From Streptococcus sp. D7B5 (lineage in GTDB: Bacteria > Bacillota > Bacilli > Lactobacillales > Streptococcaceae): DNA of 64,000 nt. The stretch spans positions 1,364,001 to 1,428,000 of the forward strand of contig NZ_CP121467.1 in assembly GCF_029691405.1 (NCBI RefSeq), given 5' to 3'. Shown piece by piece: positions 39,154-47,899 of the stretch. Position numbers and translations under genes: made by a program. The notes under the pieces are model-generated. The model searched no databases. It saw nothing but the letters and a program-made list of their open reading frames with translations, and was not told where the DNA came from. Position 1 is the first letter of the stretch. Each line of letters starts with the position of its first letter.

Positions 39154-40053
39154 TTATTTTTTTATTTTATTAATAGTATAGGCAATAAATCCAGCAAATG
39201 TGACAACTCCCGTTACAATCCTGCCCTGATTTTCTTTTATAAATTCTTTAATTTTTTGTTTTTTAGCTTCTTTATCAAGTTTTTTCTGCTCTTCTTTCTG
39301 CCGTCTCTGTTCAGCTTCTTTTTCGATTGCTTCGTTTTTCAGTTTTAAATCTTCCGATTGAGCAACAGAAACAATCTTCTTAATTTCTGAAATTCTTTCA
39401 AAATCAACTAATGTGTCAATTCGCTCCAAATAGATATTTTTATCTACGTAACATAGACCAGAGATTTGATTTTTAGCGTCCTGCTTAGTCTGGTTAAATT
39501 CTCGCTCCTGTTTTTCCCTTGCAAGACGAATCTCTCTTTCTTTTAAATATTCTTTTTCATAATATCCATCAATATCACGATTAAAATAAATTAAATCTTC
39601 TGCTACATCATCAAGATATTTAATTGCGATTTCCTTAATATCCAAGTACTCATTACTTAAACTATCTTTCCAAGACCATAAATTAACTCTCCAATTCTTC
39701 TCCAAAGCTTCTTCAATAAGAGGAAACATGTCAAAATCTCCACTTAAAAGATTCACTGTTGCAGAATGGTTTTGTTGAACAATAAATGACACACCTTTGG
39801 CAATTATTTTTGAATCAACTGCTTTTTCTCCATTTTGTTTACGCTCATAAGTATATACATCAAAACCTTTACTCCTCATAGTTGACCAAAACTCATCACT
39901 CTTCGGAGGCGTAGATCCAACTAAAATCTTTTTCTGATTTTTAAAGTTTGTATAATTCCTTACAAATTTATCATAATCAAATCTTCCATCTTGGCCTACA
40001 AGATTTTTTACTTCAATAAAAATATTTGAATTATCTATCAATAATAAATCCAT
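39154..40053 (-). CDS. NYN-domain (LabA-like) ribonuclease-type protein with C-terminal membrane anchor
   Basis: A 299-residue protein. The N-terminal NYN/PIN-like domain (1-150) has acidic metal-site candidates in LLLIDNSNIF, GEKAVDSKIIAKG and LLSGDFDMFPLI. A charged coiled-coil-like region of about 100 residues rich in Glu, Lys and Gln follows, and then a single hydrophobic span RIVTGVVTFAGFIAYTI near the end. NYN domains are often RNases. The ATG at 40053 follows GGAG; a GTG four codons earlier lies over that site. It is AT-rich and lies in an accessory block. Confidence 0.75.
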   Translation of the reverse strand: MDLLLIDNSNIFIEVKNLVGQDGRFDYDKFVRNYTNFKNQKKILVGSTPPKSDEFWSTMRSKGFDVYTYERKQNGEKAVDSKIIAKGVSFIVQQNHSATVNLLSGDFDMFPLIEEALEKNWRVNLWSWKDSLSNEYLDIKEIAIKYLDDVAEDLIYFNRDIDGYYEKEYLKEREIRLAREKQEREFNQTKQDAKNQISGLCYVDKNIYLERIDTLVDFERISEIKKIVSVAQSEDLKLKNEAIEKEAEQRRQKEEQKKLDKEAKKQKIKEFIKENQGRIVTGVVTFAGFIAYTINKIKK

Positions 40054-40075
40054 AACTTTCTCCACTTTTATTACT

Positions 40076-40154
40076 TCAACTCCTAAAAATCAATTCTTTC
40101 CCAAAACTCAACACTGTCACACGCCCTACCTTACGATTGCACTTGTCTTCTATA
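40076..40154 (-). pseudogene. Remnant of a second, diverged purK 3' end
   Basis: The minus strand encodes IEDKCNRKVGRVTVLSFGKE followed by LIF and a stop. This matches the end of PurK at 41364 on ([20 protein letters not shown] and onward), with about eight codons missing. It is upstream of the NYN gene. It marks an imported segment that once followed another strain's purK. Confidence 0.8.
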
Positions 40155-40848
40155 ATCTTTTATTAACCGCCCACTCCGCCGCTTTCTCTGCATGAATCAC
40201 TGTTGTGTCATAGAGAGGCAGGTCGGTGTCGGATTGCTTGACGAGGAGACCAATCTCGGTACACCCCAAGATAACAGCTTCAGCGCCTGCTTTTTTCAAA
40301 TCATCTATAACGGTAAGATAAGTCTGCTTTGAGCTTTCTTTGATGTCCCCTAGGCAGAGCTCATCATAAATAATCCGATTAACCTCTGTAATACCAGCTT
40401 GGTCTGGAATCAGCACTTCTAACCCAGACTCTATTAATTTCTCCTTGTAAAAATCTTGAGTCATGGTGTACTTGGTCCCTAGGAGGCCGACTTTTTGAAT
40501 ACCGTCAGCCAACAAGGCCTGCGCAGTTGCCTGCGCAATATGCAAGATTGGAATCGTAATCTTTTCTTGTATCTGCGGAGCAACCTTGTGCATAGTGTTG
40601 GTACAAATAACGATGAAATCCGCACCAGCTTGCTCCAAGCGCTTAGCAATATCTGTCAAAAGTTGACCGCTTTTCTCCCAGTCTCCAACTGCCTGATAAT
40701 GCTCAATCTCTGCAAAATCAACACTATAAAGTAGAATCTTGGCTGAATGCAAGCCACCCAGCTCTTTTTTGATGGTTTTGTTGATGATTTGGTAGTAAGA
40801 TGTGGTGCTTTCCCAACTCATACCACCAATCAGACCGATGGTTTTCAT
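40150..40848 (-). CDS. Aspartate/glutamate racemase family protein
   Basis: A 232-residue amino-acid racemase of the cofactor-independent family. MKTIGLIGGMSWESTTSYY is the signature of aspartate racemase-like members. The two catalytic cysteines are in FIVICTNTMHK (about residue 82) and AVILGCTEIGLL (about 195). Length is normal. It lies between a decayed small gene and the purK remnant, so it may belong to either the resident or the imported segment. Substrate preference cannot be read from the sequence. Confidence 0.88.
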   Translation of the reverse strand: MKTIGLIGGMSWESTTSYYQIINKTIKKELGGLHSAKILLYSVDFAEIEHYQAVGDWEKSGQLLTDIAKRLEQAGADFIVICTNTMHKVAPQIQEKITIPILHIAQATAQALLADGIQKVGLLGTKYTMTQDFYKEKLIESGLEVLIPDQAGITEVNRIIYDELCLGDIKESSKQTYLTVIDDLKKAGAEAVILGCTEIGLLVKQSDTDLPLYDTTVIHAEKAAEWAVNKRL

Positions 40849-40851
40849 AGA

Positions 40852-41078
40852 CTAATTAAACTCCTCCTTGCTTGTCACAACCGACGGATAGTGTGGTAAG
40901 CTACTTAGATCTGTATCCAATGGCGAATCATAGATAGCCAGATAATTGTTTGGATATTGAATCTTTAATTCCTGATATTGGCTTTTACTTTTTCATGGTC
41001 GGCACTGGCAAAGAGCACTTCCACAACGGCGATTTCTTTTCCTTCCTCCACAAAAGCGTTTACGATGATTTGAATCAT
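40852..41078 (-). pseudogene. Decayed small gene, copy 1
   Basis: MIQIIVNAFVEEGKEIAVVE then VLFASADHEKVKA is open, then a one-base loss shifts the frame, which resumes as YQELKIQYPNNYLAIYDSPL and DTDLSSLPHYPSVVTSKEEF. Restoring one base gives one protein of about 75 residues. The homologue at 38870-39094 is broken within a few codons of the same place. Family unknown. Confidence 0.8.
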
Positions 41079-41098
41079 AAACTGGTCTCCATTTAACT

Positions 41099-41362
41099 TT
41101 AAAGATTATCATTTTCTGAGTCTTCATGTATAGAAAATTCAAATGAAATTCTCTCGGGATGTCTAGGCAGGCCGTAACTACTCAGATAATCCTTAACTTC
41201 CTTCACGGAACAAGAATATTCTAAGACTAGCTGATTGCCAGCTCTCTCTAAAATATGAATCCCCTCTCTATCCGAAATCTCTGGAACAACCAAATCGTCC
41301 GTATAAGTCAGTGTTACGGTCGTTATTTCATCATCTAGCAATTCATCAAATTCTTCTGTCAT
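41099..41362 (-). CDS. Small acidic protein after purK
   Basis: An 87-residue protein starting MTEEFDELLDDEITTVTLTY. It is acidic (pI low by eye) with alternating strands and ends SIHEDSENDNL. I start it at the ATG at 41362, next to the purK stop (TGAAATG), with GGGAGGGG in the end of purK as ribosome site. The close link suggests coupling with purK. The family is not recognised. Confidence 0.65.
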   Translation of the reverse strand: MTEEFDELLDDEITTVTLTYTDDLVVPEISDREGIHILERAGNQLVLEYSCSVKEVKDYLSSYGLPRHPERISFEFSIHEDSENDNL

Positions 41363-41363
41363 T

Positions 41364-42455
41364 TCAAAAATCAATCCCCTCCCCAAACTCAACCACACTA
41401 TCCGGCACATCACTAAACAAAGTCACATGCCCCATCTTGCGGTTGTGCTTCGCTTCTATTTTACCATACAGGTGGAGGTGGGCGCTTGGATTTTCTGCGA
41501 CATACTTTTCAGCACCCTCGACATGCTGGCCGAGGACATTGAGCATAACAGCTGGAGCATGCAGTTTGATAGCTGGCAGTGGTGCTCCGAAAACGCCGAG
41601 AATATGGGTATCAAACTGAGAAAAGTCGCAGGCTTCGATAGAGTAATGTCCAGAGTTGTGTGGACGTGGGGCAATTTCATTGACAATGATGTCGTCAGCT
41701 GTCGCAAACATTTCCACACAAAGAGTTCCAGACAGATTAAGCTGTTCTGCGATTCGCACAGCCATAGCTTTGGCTTTTTCAGCTAGACTTTCTGAAATGC
41801 GGGCTGGCACGATGGTCTTGGACAGGATATTGTTGCGATGGATATTTTCCTGAACTGGGAAAACCGTAACTTCCTTGCCATTCCCTGATACAATGACAGA
41901 AATCTCAAGGTCAAAGTTGACAAATTCTTCCAAGACACAGTCTGCAGAATCAGCCAGCGCATAGGCTTCTTCCAAATCTGCTTCCGAGCGAATAATCTTT
42001 TGTCCATGCCCATCGTAACCACCAGTCGCGGTCTTGAGGACATAGTTTTTCGATAGGTCGATGTCTGCCAAGTCTTGGCTTGAAGTCACAACCTTGTAAG
42101 GTGCCACAGTGACTTGAGCCTTGTTTGAGAGGAAGTTCTTTTCAAAAATACGATTTTGGGAAATGCGGAGCAGATCTGTCCCTTGAGGGAGCTGACCTTC
42201 CTTGATAACCGCATCCAAACCATCAGCATCGACATTTTCAAACTCATAGGTGAGGACATCGCATCGCTCAGCCAACTGACGCAAGGCGCCCACATCGTTA
42301 TAAGGTGCCACGATGATCTCCGCCACGCGAGAGGCTGGGCAATCCGCCACAGGATCCAGCGCGATAACCTTGTGTCCCATGTAGATAGCAGAAATGGCCA
42401 TCATCTGCCCCAGCTGACCACCACCGATAATTCCGATTGTTTTAGATGAGCTCAT
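41364..42455 (-). CDS. purK: N5-carboxyaminoimidazole ribonucleotide synthase
   Basis: A 363-residue ATP-grasp ligase that carboxylates AIR using bicarbonate. [19 protein letters not shown] opens the fold. [10 protein letters not shown] is the ATP loop, and [20 protein letters not shown] the metal and product site. The ATG at 42455, after GAGGAG, overlaps the end of purE by 14 bases, the normal arrangement for the PurE-PurK pair. Confidence 0.95.
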   Translation of the reverse strand: MSSSKTIGIIGGGQLGQMMAISAIYMGHKVIALDPVADCPASRVAEIIVAPYNDVGALRQLAERCDVLTYEFENVDADGLDAVIKEGQLPQGTDLLRISQNRIFEKNFLSNKAQVTVAPYKVVTSSQDLADIDLSKNYVLKTATGGYDGHGQKIIRSEADLEEAYALADSADCVLEEFVNFDLEISVIVSGNGKEVTVFPVQENIHRNNILSKTIVPARISESLAEKAKAMAVRIAEQLNLSGTLCVEMFATADDIIVNEIAPRPHNSGHYSIEACDFSQFDTHILGVFGAPLPAIKLHAPAVMLNVLGQHVEGAEKYVAENPSAHLHLYGKIEAKHNRKMGHVTLFSDVPDSVVEFGEGIDF

Positions 42456-42930
42456 TGGTAGACTCCTCTGCGATTTTTCCTTGCTCTCCTGCATAATCTG
42501 CTAACGCTATTGCGATAGCCTGATCTTCTACTGAAAGGAGACGGAGGGCAAAGAGGGCCGCATTTGTCGCTCCTGCTTCACCGATAGCCATCGTCGCAAC
42601 AGGCACGCCACCTGGCATCTGTACGATAGAGTAGAGCGAATCCACGCCACTAAGAGCGCGCGATTTGACAGGTACACCGATGACAGGAAGGGTTGTTTTG
42701 GCTGCGACCATTCCTGGCAAATGCGCGGCACCACCAGCACCTGCGATGATGACCTTTATGCCGCGACTGCGGGCTTCTTCTGCATGTCTGAACATGAGGT
42801 CTGGTGTACGGTGGGCAGAGACAACTTTCTTTTCGTAAGCTACACCGAAGCGGTCTAGAACTTCTGCTGTTTTTTGCATGGTTGCCCAGTCGGATTTTGA
42901 GCCCATGATGATGGAAATTACTGGTTTCAT
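42442..42930 (-). CDS. purE: N5-carboxyaminoimidazole ribonucleotide mutase
   Basis: A 162-residue mutase converting N5-CAIR to CAIR. The signature [15 protein letters not shown] with the conserved [15 protein letters not shown] with catalytic His, and [14 protein letters not shown] are present. Length is normal. AAGGAG precedes the start. It is coupled to purK. Confidence 0.96.
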   Translation of the reverse strand: MKPVISIIMGSKSDWATMQKTAEVLDRFGVAYEKKVVSAHRTPDLMFRHAEEARSRGIKVIIAGAGGAAHLPGMVAAKTTLPVIGVPVKSRALSGVDSLYSIVQMPGGVPVATMAIGEAGATNAALFALRLLSVEDQAIAIALADYAGEQGKIAEESTNELI

Positions 42931-43009
42931 TTTTTCTCCTTTGTCTTCCTTTCAACAATCACCTTAGGTTGTGAGGGACGGCAGCGGCCACCAAAGGTGT
43001 CTCATGCCT

Positions 43010-43037
43010 AAATCGGAAGCCCAAGGTCTTCCGATTT
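43010..43037. other. Perfect 10-base inverted repeat between purD and purE
   Basis: AAATCGGAAG and CTTCCGATTT are separated by eight bases. There is no T-run. The surrounding gap (42931-43169) is irregular, with a second small repeat GCGAC-TTC-GTCGC near 43140. It may be a degenerate repeat element or an mRNA structure; I match it to no named family. Confidence 0.45.
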
Positions 43038-43169
43038 CCCTAAACGATTAGCTTATAATCCAATTGTTCTTTCACAATGGCGGTGATTGTTATTTTATTG
43101 CTCGCTAATGCTCGCAAGTTATGCAACCATTATCGTATTTGGCGACTTCGTCGCGTTATTCTTATATCG

Positions 43170-44432
43170 TTACTTAATTGCCTTGCTTCCGATATCTGTT
43201 CGGTAAAAGAGGCCTTCTGTTTTTTGTTGGGCGAGCTCTTGGTAGATGGTACTTTGGGCTTCTTTGACATTGTCTGCTGTGGTAACTAGCATGTAGACAC
43301 GTCCACCGTTTGAGAGCAGTGCTCTACTATTTTCCGAAAACTTAGCTCCGGCATAGTAAGTGATGATGTCGCCCTCGGTTTTTGCTGGCAATTCAACACC
43401 TTTTTCATAGTCTAGCGGGTAGCCGTTTGATGCGACAACCACACCCAGAGTCACACCCTTGTCCGTCCATGTGATATTTGGCTCCTTGCCATCGAGGATA
43501 TCCGTAATATTTTGTGCAAAATCAGATGTCAAACGAGGTAGGATAATCTGAGTTTCAGGATCTCCGAAGCGAGCGTTAAACTCGATGACCTTAGGGCCAT
43601 CAGCTGTCAAGATAAGACCTGCGTAAAGAACTCCCAGATAAGGACGCCCTTCTTTAATCATCCCTTCGAGGACTGGCTTTACAATGGTGTCAACCGCTGT
43701 GGCAACCACGCTCTCTGGCAAGTGAGGAACTGGCGCATAGGCACCCATACCACCCGTGTTAGGCCCCTTGTCGCCATCATAGGCACGTTTGTGATCCTGG
43801 GCTGTTGGCATGATGTAGAACTTGTCGCCATTAACAAAGGCAAAGAGTGAAAATTCCTCACCTTCAAGAAACTCCTCGATGACCACACGCGCACCTGAGT
43901 CACCAAATTTATTGTCCAAAAGCATCTCGTGAGCGGCTTCGACCGCTTGCTCAACCGTTTCCGCAACAACGACACCTTTTCCAAGGGCCAAACCATCCGC
44001 CTTGACCACGATAGGCGCACCCTGCTTTTCGATATAGACCTTAGCTTCCTCAAAATCTGAGAATGTGCCATAGGCTGCTGTCGGAACGTCATATTTGACC
44101 ATGATTTCCTTAGCAAAATCCTTGGACCACTCCAGCTCCGCTGCTAATCTTGTCGGACCAAAAGCTTTGAGACCAGCTTTATTAAAGTCATCCACGATAC
44201 CAGCCGCAAGGGCATCATCTGGCCCGATAAAGCTCCAAGCAATATCGTTGGCTTTTGCAAACTCAATCAATTTAGAATGTTCGGAAATAGAGATATTTAC
44301 CAATTCCAAACCATCCAGAGTCATCCCGTCATTCCCAGGAGCTACAAAGACCTTTTCAACACCGTTAGACTCCAGCAACTTCTTAGCAATGGCATGTTCA
44401 CGACCACCCGAACCGACAACAAGCAGTTTCAT
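43170..44432 (-). CDS. purD: Phosphoribosylamine-glycine ligase
   Basis: A 420-residue ATP-grasp enzyme making GAR. MKLLVVGSGGREHAIAKKLL is the N-terminal fold, VIEEFLEGEEFSL and KRAYDGDKGPNTGGMGAYAP lie at the active site (the latter is the GARS signature), and IEFNARFGDPETQ binds metal. It appears to begin a second pur transcription unit because a strong terminator and a promoter lie between it and purH. Confidence 0.96.
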   Translation of the reverse strand: MKLLVVGSGGREHAIAKKLLESNGVEKVFVAPGNDGMTLDGLELVNISISEHSKLIEFAKANDIAWSFIGPDDALAAGIVDDFNKAGLKAFGPTRLAAELEWSKDFAKEIMVKYDVPTAAYGTFSDFEEAKVYIEKQGAPIVVKADGLALGKGVVVAETVEQAVEAAHEMLLDNKFGDSGARVVIEEFLEGEEFSLFAFVNGDKFYIMPTAQDHKRAYDGDKGPNTGGMGAYAPVPHLPESVVATAVDTIVKPVLEGMIKEGRPYLGVLYAGLILTADGPKVIEFNARFGDPETQIILPRLTSDFAQNITDILDGKEPNITWTDKGVTLGVVVASNGYPLDYEKGVELPAKTEGDIITYYAGAKFSENSRALLSNGGRVYMLVTTADNVKEAQSTIYQELAQQKTEGLFYRTDIGSKAIK

Positions 44433-44464
44433 TTCTCAACCTCTTTTGCGAATTATTTACTAAT

Positions 44465-44489
44465 ATTATACCACAAACGTTCGTTATAA
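44465..44489 (-). promoter_or_regulatory. purD promoter with PurBox-like sequence
   Basis: On the minus strand TTATAACGAACGTT (44476-44489) resembles the CGAAC-centred PurBox bound by PurR, and TATAAT (44465-44470) follows. A clear -35 is missing, as expected if PurR acts here. Confidence 0.5.
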
Positions 44490-44514
44490 TCTTGTTTCGC
44501 TCTGCATTTTTACG

Positions 44515-44546
44515 CAAAAAAGGAAAGAAACTGTTTTCTTTCCTTT
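44515..44546 (-). terminator. Strong terminator after purH
   Basis: AAAGGAAAGAAA pairs with TTTCTTTCCTTT and is followed by TTT on the minus strand, six bases after the purH stop. It closes the purC-L-F-M-N-H unit. Confidence 0.85.
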
Positions 44547-44552
44547 ACGTTC

Positions 44553-46100
44553 TTAATGTCTAAAATGTCTCACGCCTGTGAAAATCATGGTCAAGCCATA
44601 TTTGTCCGCTGCTTCAATAGATTCTTGGTCACGGACGGATCCACCTGGTTGGATGATGGCTTTGATACCTGCTTTAGCGATTTCTTCCACGTTATCCGCA
44701 AATGGGAAGAAGGCATCTGAAGCAAGAACAGCACCGTCCAGACGATCTTTAGCTTGGTCAATAGCAATACGGACCGAAGCCACACGGTTGGTTTGGCCAG
44801 GGCCAACACCAAGTGTCATGTGGTCGTTGGTGATGATGATACCGTTTGATTTGACATACTTGATAGCTTTCCAAGCAAATTCAAGGGCAGTCGCTTCTGT
44901 CTCAGTTGGCTGACGTTTGGTCACCACTTGCCAGTCAGCTGGGCTTTCTTTGACTACGTCTTGGTTTTGCACCAGAAGTCCACCTACTACACCTGTGTAT
45001 TCTGCTTCCACCTCGCTAGCGTCTTGGGCATCAAATGGCAAGGCAAGGATACGCAAGTTTTTCTTTTTGTTGGTCAAAATGGCTAGCGCTTCATCCGTAT
45101 AGCTCGGTGCAATGATGATTTCAAGGAAAATGCCGTGCATCTTCTCAGCTGTCGCAGCATCCATCTCACGGTTAAGGACGACAATTCCACCAAAGATAGA
45201 CACTGGGTCAGACTCATAAGCATAATCCCAAGCAGTCTCAATGTCGTCAGCTTGACCAATTCCACATGGGTTCATGTGTTTCAAAGCCACAACGGTTGGA
45301 CGGTCTTTGAAATCACGAATAATACGAATGGCCGCATCAGCGTCGCGGATATTGTTGAAGGACAATTCCTTACCGTTGAGCTGTTTCGCTGATGCAATTG
45401 AGTAGTCTGTCGGCAAAACTTTTTGGTAGAAGTCCGCATCCTGCTGAGGATTTTCCCCATAACGCATTGGTTGCTTGAGGTCATAGGTCAAAGTGAGCTT
45501 TTCTGGTTTTGCTTCACCCACTTGAGCTGTGAAATACTCTGCAATCAAGGCGTCATAAGCTGCTGTGTGACGGAAAACCTTGGCCGCCAAACGTTGGCGA
45601 GTTTCATAAGTAGTTTCACTATTTGCTGATAATTCTTCAAGAACAATAGCGTAATCAGCAGGGTCTACCACAACTGTCACGCTGGCATGGTTTTTAGCTG
45701 CTGAACGAAGCATAGATGGCCCACCGATATCGATGTTTTCAACTGCGTCAGCGTACGTCACGTCTGGTTTGAGGATCGTTTCCTTGAATGGGTAAAGGTT
45801 GACTACGACAAGGTCGATCAACTCAATTTTGTTGTCCTTAGCTGCCTCAAGGTGGCTATCAAGGTCACGACGAGCAAGGAGACCACCGTGGATATTTGGA
45901 TGAAGAGTCTTGACGCGACCGTCCATCATTTCTGGGAAGCCAGTCACATCGTCGATCGCAATGGTCTCCACCCCAGCATTATCAAGGGCAACCTTTGTCC
46001 CACCTGTCGAGATGATATCCCAACCAAGTTTTTTGAGTTCTTGGGCAAATTCAACAATGCCCGCTTTGTCTGAGACGCTGATTAAGGCGCGTTTAGTCAT
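44553..46100 (-). CDS. purH: AICAR formyltransferase / IMP cyclohydrolase
   Basis: A 515-residue bifunctional enzyme for the last two steps to IMP. The N-terminal MGS-like cyclohydrolase domain has [19 protein letters not shown] and [14 protein letters not shown]; the transformylase domain from about residue 200 has [11 protein letters not shown] with the catalytic Lys-His and [13 protein letters not shown]. The ATG at 46100 follows AAAGGAAA; five extra codons upstream overlap the ribosome site. Confidence 0.96.
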   Translation of the reverse strand: MTKRALISVSDKAGIVEFAQELKKLGWDIISTGGTKVALDNAGVETIAIDDVTGFPEMMDGRVKTLHPNIHGGLLARRDLDSHLEAAKDNKIELIDLVVVNLYPFKETILKPDVTYADAVENIDIGGPSMLRSAAKNHASVTVVVDPADYAIVLEELSANSETTYETRQRLAAKVFRHTAAYDALIAEYFTAQVGEAKPEKLTLTYDLKQPMRYGENPQQDADFYQKVLPTDYSIASAKQLNGKELSFNNIRDADAAIRIIRDFKDRPTVVALKHMNPCGIGQADDIETAWDYAYESDPVSIFGGIVVLNREMDAATAEKMHGIFLEIIIAPSYTDEALAILTNKKKNLRILALPFDAQDASEVEAEYTGVVGGLLVQNQDVVKESPADWQVVTKRQPTETEATALEFAWKAIKYVKSNGIIITNDHMTLGVGPGQTNRVASVRIAIDQAKDRLDGAVLASDAFFPFADNVEEIAKAGIKAIIQPGGSVRDQESIEAADKYGLTMIFTGVRHFRH

Positions 46101-46115
46101 GTTATTTCCTTTCAT

Positions 46116-46661
46116 TTACTTATCCAACAATTCTCTAATAACCTCTGGATACAACTTGTACTCTGCCTCATGAATCCGAGCTTCAAAGCTTTCGATGGTA
46201 TCATCAGCTAGACGTGGAACACGGACTTGTTTGATGACCTTGCCTGTGTCCACACCTGAGTCCACCCAGTGAATGGTGACGCCACTCTCAGCAACACCAG
46301 CATTCCAAGCGTCCTCAATACCATGAGCGCCTGGAAATTCTGGTAGGTAGGCTGGATGAATGTTAATGATCCGACCCTCGTAAGCAGCGAGCAAAGTTGG
46401 CCCAACGATTTTCATATAGCCTGCGAGACAAACCAAGTCAATCTGGTGTTCTTCCAAGAGCTCGACAAGAGCTGCTTCGTAGTCCGCCTTGTTCTCAAAC
46501 TCCTTGAGTTCAAAAGCATAGGACAGGACGCCGAGCTTGTCTGCACGTTCCAGCACATAGGCATCACGATGGTCTGAAAAGACAAACTCCACCGGAAATT
46601 CTTCGGCAATCACCTGAAAATTTGAGCCATTACCAGATGCAAAAACCGCTATTTTTTTCAT
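46116..46661 (-). CDS. purN: GAR formyltransferase
   Basis: A 181-residue enzyme that formylates GAR with 10-formyl-[21 protein letters not shown] binds phosphate. The catalytic Asn-His-Asp set is in [13 protein letters not shown] and [11 protein letters not shown], with the HP motif clear. It overlaps purM by four bases, and purH starts 15 bases after its stop. In the pneumococcal order I recall, a vanZ-like gene lies at that junction; it is absent here. Confidence 0.95.
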   Translation of the reverse strand: MKKIAVFASGNGSNFQVIAEEFPVEFVFSDHRDAYVLERADKLGVLSYAFELKEFENKADYEAALVELLEEHQIDLVCLAGYMKIVGPTLLAAYEGRIINIHPAYLPEFPGAHGIEDAWNAGVAESGVTIHWVDSGVDTGKVIKQVRVPRLADDTIESFEARIHEAEYKLYPEVIRELLDK

Positions 46662-47680
46662 TTGATGATGACACTTTCGTTTTCTTTCTTGACGATGCGA
46701 CCAATTTCATAGACTGGTTCATCCAACAATTCCTTGACACGACCTACATTTTCAGGGCTAACTGCCAGCATGAGTCCCACACCCATATTGAAGATTTCAA
46801 ACATTTCTTCATGCTTAATTTCACCGTATTTTTCAAGGGCTTTGAAAATCGGGAGGACTGGAACTTTGCTTTCCTCAATCTCTGCAGCCAAGTCAGCTGC
46901 AAACATGCGAGGGACATTTTCGATAAATCCACCACCTGTGATGTGGGCAATTCCATTGACCAACTCTTCCTTGATGAGTGGCAAGACAGCCTTGACATAG
47001 ATACGAGTCGGCTCAAGAAGGACCTCCTTGAGTTTCTTGCCTTCCAATTCTGGCAAGACTTCCTCACCTGTATAGTCGGCAAAGACACGACGGACAAGTG
47101 AGTAACCATTTGAGTGAATCCCACTTGACGCAAGTCCGAGAAGAACATCACCTTCTGCCACTTTTGAACCGTCAATGATTTGAGATTTTTCAGCCACACC
47201 GACTGCAAAACCAGCCAAGTCGTAGTCATCTTCGCCATACATACCAGGCATTTCAGCCGTTTCCCCACCGATGAGAGCAGCGCCTGCCTGCACACAACCT
47301 TCTGCCACACCAGCAACCACTTGTTCTAGTTTAGCTGGTTCATTCTTCCCTGTCGCCACATAGTCAAGGAAGTAAAGAGGCTCCGCACCTGCAGCGATGA
47401 TATCATTGACACACATGGCCACACAGTCCTGACCGATGGTATCGTGCTTGTCGTATTTGATGGCCAGCATGAGCTTGGTTCCGACACCATCAGTCCCTGA
47501 GATCAAGACGGGCTCTTTGACACCTGTTTTTGAGAGGTCAAACATGCCACCGAAACCACCAAGAGCTCCCATGACACCCGCACGCTCCGTGCGAGCCACG
47601 TGCTTTTTGATCCGCTCAACAACTTCATAACCCGCTTCAACATCTACACCCGACTGGGCGTACGCATTTTTATTTGCCAT
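46658..47680 (-). CDS. purM: Phosphoribosylformylglycinamidine cyclo-ligase
   Basis: A 340-residue enzyme forming AIR from FGAM and [23 protein letters not shown] is the standard N-terminus, [15 protein letters not shown] the ATP region, [18 protein letters not shown] the conserved core, and [13 protein letters not shown] the C-terminal domain. It is followed with overlap by purN. Upstream is an unusual gap with hairpins and a miniature copy of its own start. Confidence 0.96.
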   Translation of the reverse strand: MANKNAYAQSGVDVEAGYEVVERIKKHVARTERAGVMGALGGFGGMFDLSKTGVKEPVLISGTDGVGTKLMLAIKYDKHDTIGQDCVAMCVNDIIAAGAEPLYFLDYVATGKNEPAKLEQVVAGVAEGCVQAGAALIGGETAEMPGMYGEDDYDLAGFAVGVAEKSQIIDGSKVAEGDVLLGLASSGIHSNGYSLVRRVFADYTGEEVLPELEGKKLKEVLLEPTRIYVKAVLPLIKEELVNGIAHITGGGFIENVPRMFAADLAAEIEESKVPVLPIFKALEKYGEIKHEEMFEIFNMGVGLMLAVSPENVGRVKELLDEPVYEIGRIVKKENESVIIK

Positions 47681-47713
47681 TTTATTTTTCCTTTTCTTTG
47701 AGAAGATTGCGAC

Positions 47714-47750
47714 GTATTTTTAGATAAACAATTATTTTATCTAAAAATAC
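47714..47750. other. Perfect 15-base inverted repeat between purF and purM
   Basis: GTATTTTTAGATAAA (47714-47728) and TTTATCTAAAAATAC (47736-47750) flank CAATTAT. It is AT-rich without a T-run. A second repeat, CTACTGAC (47790-47797) and GTCAGTAG (47815-47822), lies nearby on the purF side. The hairpins could slow or process the purine mRNA. Confidence 0.6.
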
Positions 47751-47811
47751 TAGTCAGGGCTCTAGCTTTGGTCCCATAGGGCAAAGCGTCTACTGACAAA
47801 TGCTTTAGCTT

Positions 47812-47856
47812 TTAGTCAGTAGCGAGACGTGGAGCATAAGCATTTTTATTTGTCAT
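47812..47856 (-). pseudogene. Miniature duplicate of the purM start (14 codons)
   Basis: The minus strand reads MTNKNAYAPRLATD and a stop. The first eight residues match PurM (MANKNAYA), and the bases before the ATG also match those before purM. So the purM start was duplicated and truncated, 140 bases or so upstream of the real one. GGAAAAAAG may let it be translated. Confidence 0.7.
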
Positions 47857-47899
47857 CTTTTTTCCTCTTCCTTTCCTTTAATGGAGAGCCTTCATCCGC

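Noticed and set aside
42931..43169. BOX or RUP repeat element between purD and purE
   Set aside because: There are inverted repeats but no match to the BOX or RUP sequences I know, and no target duplication.
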